In this document: positions 61,041 to 64,000 of the stretch, piece by piece
Position numbering within the stretch: position 1 is the first letter of the stretch
Layout of the letters: the number at the start of each line of letters is the position of its first letter
From: CBDEFX01 sp965237635
GTDB lineage: Bacteria; Chloroflexota; Dehalococcoidia; Lucifugimonadales; CAUZJF01
Length of the DNA: 64,000 nt
Assembly (NCBI GenBank): GCA_965237635.1
Contig: CBDEFX010000002.1
Coordinates: 868,001-932,000 of the forward strand
Direction: 5' to 3'
Program-made: the position numbers and the translations under genes
Notes under the pieces: model-generated
What the model was told of the DNA's origin: nothing
Databases searched by the model: none
What the model saw: only the letters and a program-made list of their open reading frames with translations

Positions 61041-62362
61041 GGTACTTCTCGATCAGACTCGCCAAACGACTGAAGGGCATCCCAGAATCCGGGGTATGAC
61101 ACGCTCGCCGCCTGGGCTCCATCGACGACCGTCTCCCCGTTCGCTAGCATTCCAGCGACCCCCATAGTCATGGCGATTCGGTGGTCACCGTAGCTCTCGG
61201 ACGTGCCCCCGGTCAATCGTTGTCCACCCTGGATGACCATGCCGTCCGGCCGCTCCTCGATTCCCGCGGCCCCAAGGGACGACAGCCCCTCCACTGTAGC
61301 GCGTATGCGGTCTGACTCCTTGACACGCAGCTCCGCGGCGTCGCCTATCACAGTCGTGCCTTTCGCAAAGCACGCGGCCAGGGCGAGCACCGGCAGCTCG
61401 TCGATAACCCTTGGGATGACGTCGCCGCGTACCTCAGTAGCGACGAGGTCGCTCGACTCTGCCACGAGGTCGGCCACGGGCTCGTTCGCCTCCTCACGGA
61501 CGTTCTCGACCCTGATACGCGCTCCCATCGCCCTGAGCACGTCCAGGACCCCGTTACGGCTAGGGTTGATGCCGACGCTTTCGATGCGGACCCGCGCGTT
61601 CGGATGGGCGGAAGCCGCGACCAGCCAGAAGGCGGCCGAGCTGATGTCCCCAGGGACTGTCATGTCCATCGGCTTCAATGCTGAGGGCTGGACCGCGACC
61701 CGCGGCCCGTTGAGCTCGATTGCCGCGCCCATGGCGCTCAGCATGCGCTCGGTATGGTCGCGGGAGTCTGCGGGCTGGTCGATGATGGTCTGCCCCTCGG
61801 CGTACAGGCCGGCTATAAGGAGAGAGGACTTGACCTGGGCGCTGGCCACGGGCTGCGAATAGTTGATGCCCTTTAAAGTGCCGCCATGAAACGCTAGGGG
61901 CGCCATTGAGCCCTCGTCCCGCCCAATGATCTGAGCCCCCATCAGGGTGAGCGGCTTGACTATCCTGTCCATTGGCCTCGATCTGAGAGACCGGTCCCCG
62001 GAAATGACGCTAAAGAACGGCTGCGCCGCAAGCACGCCGGACACTAGCCGCATGGTGGTCCCGCTGTTGCCGACGTTCAGCACCGAAGTGGGCTCGCTTA
62101 GGCCATCGAGACCCTGCCCTCGGACTTCGAAGCACTCCTCTGCTTGGGTGATGGGGCACGCGGAGTGTAGTCTTATGGGCACGCCTAGTCCGCGAAGGCA
62201 GCGGAGAATCGAGCGCCGGTCGTCGCCGACACAGAGGTTGGCGATGTGGGCCGTCCCGGTGGAGATAGAGTTCAGAAGCAGCGCGCGCAGCGAAATCGAC
62301 TTGTCACCCGGAGGGGTGATCGTGCCTTCTATTCGCTTAGAGGGGCGTACGGTCTGTCTCAT
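61037..62362 (-). CDS. aroA: EPSP synthase (3-phosphoshikimate 1-carboxyvinyltransferase)
   Basis: A 441-aa enzyme with both family signatures: VLNVGNSGTTMRLVSGVLAAQ (~94-114) and VKESDRIRATVEGLSSLGA. N-terminal PPGDKSISLRALLL holds the Lys/Ser of the active site. It catalyses the sixth step of the shikimate pathway, joining phosphoenolpyruvate to shikimate-3-phosphate. ATG 62362. It follows the prephenate dehydrogenase gene after a 240-base gap containing palindromes, in the same direction. Confidence 0.95.
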   Translation of the reverse strand: MRQTVRPSKRIEGTITPPGDKSISLRALLLNSISTGTAHIANLCVGDDRRSILRCLRGLGVPIRLHSACPITQAEECFEVRGQGLDGLSEPTSVLNVGNSGTTMRLVSGVLAAQPFFSVISGDRSLRSRPMDRIVKPLTLMGAQIIGRDEGSMAPLAFHGGTLKGINYSQPVASAQVKSSLLIAGLYAEGQTIIDQPADSRDHTERMLSAMGAAIELNGPRVAVQPSALKPMDMTVPGDISSAAFWLVAASAHPNARVRIESVGINPSRNGVLDVLRAMGARIRVENVREEANEPVADLVAESSDLVATEVRGDVIPRVIDELPVLALAACFAKGTTVIGDAAELRVKESDRIRATVEGLSSLGAAGIEERPDGMVIQGGQRLTGGTSESYGDHRIAMTMGVAGMLANGETVVDGAQAASVSYPGFWDALQSFGESDREVP

Positions 62363-62423
62363 GAGGGGATGCCGGAGGATGCTGGTCCTAGGTCACACTT
62401 GATACGACAGATGTGATTGAGAA

Positions 62424-62531
62424 CCCCGATTCGGCATCGGGCCTCCTCAGAATCATCCATGCCGATTGCCTCCGGCGCCCTAAAGGATGAAAGGCGTTCC
62501 GCCGGGCGGAGACGCCCCAGCGGGGCGTCTC
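62424..62531. repeat. Two REP-like palindromes in the tyrA-aroA gap
   Basis: CCCGAT-TCGGC-ATCGGG (62425-62441) repeats the core seen at 16120-16152. GAGACGCCCC-AGC-GGGGCGTCTC (62509-62531) is a perfect 10-bp stem. The 62363-62600 gap has no gene. Confidence 0.65.
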
Positions 62532-62600
62532 TACGGCCGATAGATCGTCGCTATTCGTGGGAATGACATTGAAAAAGCACTAGCTCTTGCCGGGGTACTT

Positions 62601-63575
62601 TCACTGATGCTGTCTCTTGGCCCCCGTGAGCTGTTGGTACCGGTCCGTAAGCCGCTTGCCGAACAGGCTACTTGCCACCGTCTTCCCCGGAGAAGGCACG
62701 TCGAACCCCGGTTCCTCTGCCACGGCTCCTGCTTCCCACCGGGCATGTTCCTCCCAGGCGTGGACGAACGTATCCAGCAGGCCATCCCCAGCCTTGATCA
62801 GGTCGCTGAACCTGTTCAGCTCGGCGGTCATCTGGTTGATCCAGTGGACAAGGGCATCGGACGTAGCCAGTGACCCGGCGGAGCTGTCCTCTGGGTCGTT
62901 GGCCGCGAGCTGTGAGATGCCTCGGAACTCTGGTCCGGCCAGTCGGTGCATCTCTCTCCAGGAAGGGCTTCCGCTGGCGGAGTTGACCAGCGCTGCCGAC
63001 AATATCACCGGTAGCTGGGCCATGGCCGCGGCGTAGGAGTCGTGCTCGTGGGCGTCCAGAAACATAGGCTTGGCACCGAGCATCTCCACCATGCCGACTA
63101 CAGTCTTGACTGAGTCCGGGCTGGCCGACTTGGCAGGGATGACGCAGTAGTCGGTGTCGTCAAACAACGCCGCGTCGGCGTCATCGACGCTAGTCACGGA
63201 TCGTTTCGGCAACGGTCGCCCGCCGACAAAGCTGGACCCTGGACTCAGGTGGCTCTCCGCCCATTCCATGACCTGTACTTTGGCTGTGTCTGTGTCGGTC
63301 ACGACACAGCCCTCTTCCAGTATCGGGCCGATAGCTTCGAGCATCTCTCTCGTGTCGGCGAGCGGGATATCCAGGACGACCAGATGGGCCCCTTCGAGGG
63401 CCGACTTCAGGTTGCCCGCCGTTCGGTCAACCGCCCCCATCTTCGAAGCCCTCGAGAGCGACTCCCGGTCTCCGTCGGTTCCGACGACCTCGGTGTCTGC
63501 AAGCCGAGCCCTCTTGAGGCCCAGTGCGATGGAGACTCCGATTGGCCTCAGACCGATTATGGTGATGCGGTCCAC
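62601..63575 (-). CDS. tyrA: Prephenate dehydrogenase-like protein
   Basis: About 324 aa from GTG 63575 (AGGAGAG seven bases upstream). N-terminal Rossmann segment DRITIIGLRPIGVSIALGLKRA: the usual second Gly of G-x-G-x-x-G is Arg here. Then VVLDIPLADTREMLEAIGPIL, VVTDTDTAKVQVMEWAE, FVGGRPLPKR (in place of GGHPMAG) and the helical C-terminal domain (HEHDSYAAAMAQLPVILSAALV). It should oxidise prephenate or arogenate in tyrosine synthesis. The altered Gly motif and His-Pro motif suggest changed cofactor or substrate use. An ORF extension upstream to 63881 is shadow sequence. Confidence 0.82.
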   Translation of the reverse strand: MDRITIIGLRPIGVSIALGLKRARLADTEVVGTDGDRESLSRASKMGAVDRTAGNLKSALEGAHLVVLDIPLADTREMLEAIGPILEEGCVVTDTDTAKVQVMEWAESHLSPGSSFVGGRPLPKRSVTSVDDADAALFDDTDYCVIPAKSASPDSVKTVVGMVEMLGAKPMFLDAHEHDSYAAAMAQLPVILSAALVNSASGSPSWREMHRLAGPEFRGISQLAANDPEDSSAGSLATSDALVHWINQMTAELNRFSDLIKAGDGLLDTFVHAWEEHARWEAGAVAEEPGFDVPSPGKTVASSLFGKRLTDRYQQLTGAKRQHQ

Positions 63576-63643
63576 GATCTCTCCTAGGGCGGCGTTACGA
63601 AGGTGCGCGTCCACTATTGATATCAGATTCCTCGACGGCCTGT

Positions 63644-64000
63644 CTACCAGAAGACCAGCCGGGCCAAGATGTCGATCGTCGGCCGAATCACACCGGCAAG
63701 GATTCCCAGCCTTAGGACAAAGATGTCCAGCAAGATCACCGCGAACAGAATCGCGGGACCGACGCGTTCTAGCCGGGCGAACTGCGAGGCGGCCTCCCTT
63801 GGCAGGACGCCAAGTGCGACCTTGAATCCGTCGAGCGGGGCCACCGGGATCAAGTTGAAGGCCGCCAGCAACAGGTTCCAAAAGATGACGGAGACCAGCA
63901 CGTACCCAAATATGTCGCCGGCCTCGCCGAGAAATTCAGGCGACCAGACATATGCCGCCTCAACAAGGCCGAAGTTGATCGGTATCGCAACCAACATGGC
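63644..64000 (-). CDS. Site-2 protease-like M50 peptidase, C-terminal part (runs off window)
   Basis: About 118 residues visible: FGYVLVSVIFWNLLLAAFNLIPVAPLDGFKVALGVLP, with the Asn-x-x-Pro-x-x-Pro-Leu-Asp-Gly metal motif of M50 peptidases (stand-alone, Rv-type family), followed by two membrane helices (RVGPAILFAVILLDIFVL). The HExxH part lies beyond base 64000. Intramembrane protease, substrate unknown. The stop is 69 bases before the tyrA start. Confidence 0.85.
   Translation of the reverse strand, partial: AMLVAIPINFGLVEAAYVWSPEFLGEAGDIFGYVLVSVIFWNLLLAAFNLIPVAPLDGFKVALGVLPREAASQFARLERVGPAILFAVILLDIFVLRLGILAGVIRPTIDILARLVFW

Noticed and set aside
63576..63881. N-terminal extension of the prephenate dehydrogenase frame
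   Set aside because: The extension overlaps the M50 peptidase gene and has no family similarity; GTG 63575 has a good ribosome-binding site directly before the Rossmann motif.

Overview
This is a high-GC bacterial window with Shine-Dalgarno starts, many GTG/TTG starts and bacterial housekeeping enzymes. The mix fits Chloroflexota, probably a SAR202/Dehalococcoidia-like lineage. It includes sulfatases, a BNR sialidase, aldo/keto reductases, M20 and M1 peptidases, DUF4382/DUF5666 secreted proteins with long Pro/Thr linkers, archaellum-type genes and dispersed GC-rich palindromes. That assignment is inference. There is no rRNA and no unambiguous phylogenetic marker.

Mobile DNA has damaged much of the window. 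At least six IS types are present: IS1380 (four copies or parts), IS1182, an IS1-type transposon with passenger genes, IS256 (two copies plus one solo end), two IS3 types, IS630 and a 159-bp MITE. Several are nested, and target duplications can be read directly. Interrupted or decayed genes include a ribokinase, an HpcH/HpaI aldolase, a TPR lipoprotein, a MoxR copy, a transglutaminase-like protein, an SGNH hydrolase, a GrpB protein, a sulfatase-like protein, arlJ and arlH.

Layout. 0-6 kb: IS1380 / IS1182 / IS1-type transposon / IS1380 pile ending in a ribokinase remnant. 6.5-9 kb: secreted Pro/Thr-rich three-gene group on the minus strand. 9-10.8 kb: IS256 remnant, then a small foreign-looking island (35-aa basic protein, structured RNA candidate, odd long-arm tRNA with anticodon CCA, HARE-HTH protein). 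11-18.8 kb: sulfatase, tRNA-Leu, tRNA-Val, P-loop protein, two aldo/keto reductases, acetyltransferases, methyltransferase, TfoX-like protein. 18.9-31.1 kb (minus strand): wrecked archaellum-type locus (archaellin-like protein, transglutaminase, DUF58, MoxR, linker protein, arlJ in two pieces, arlI, arlH remnant). 31.1-39.8 kb: IS1380, an aldolase holding IS256 that holds IS1380, an unknown 528-aa protein, IS3. 40-50 kb: methyltransferase, SGNH pseudogene, sialidase, RidA, epimerase, LPXTG-like surface protein, TetR, amine oxidase, sulfatase-like pseudogene. 50-56.7 kb: lamin-tail-like secreted protein, selD, IS630 in a TPR lipoprotein, OsmC-like protein, M20 amidohydrolase, small exported protein. 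56.8-64 kb (minus strand): M50 peptidase, tyrA-like, aroA, gmk, enoyl-CoA hydratase, M1 aminopeptidase.

Two results stand out. First, a bacterial-type genome carries an archaellum motor and filament locus, intermixed with a MoxR-DUF58-transglutaminase module and broken by insertion sequences. Second, two genes 2.3 kb apart have an in-frame TGA exactly at a catalytic cysteine position, each followed by a bacterial SECIS-like hairpin: selD (codon 19) and an OsmC-like protein (codon 51). Together they indicate selenocysteine decoding. A 3.25-kb IS1-type transposon carrying a retropepsin-like protease is also notable.
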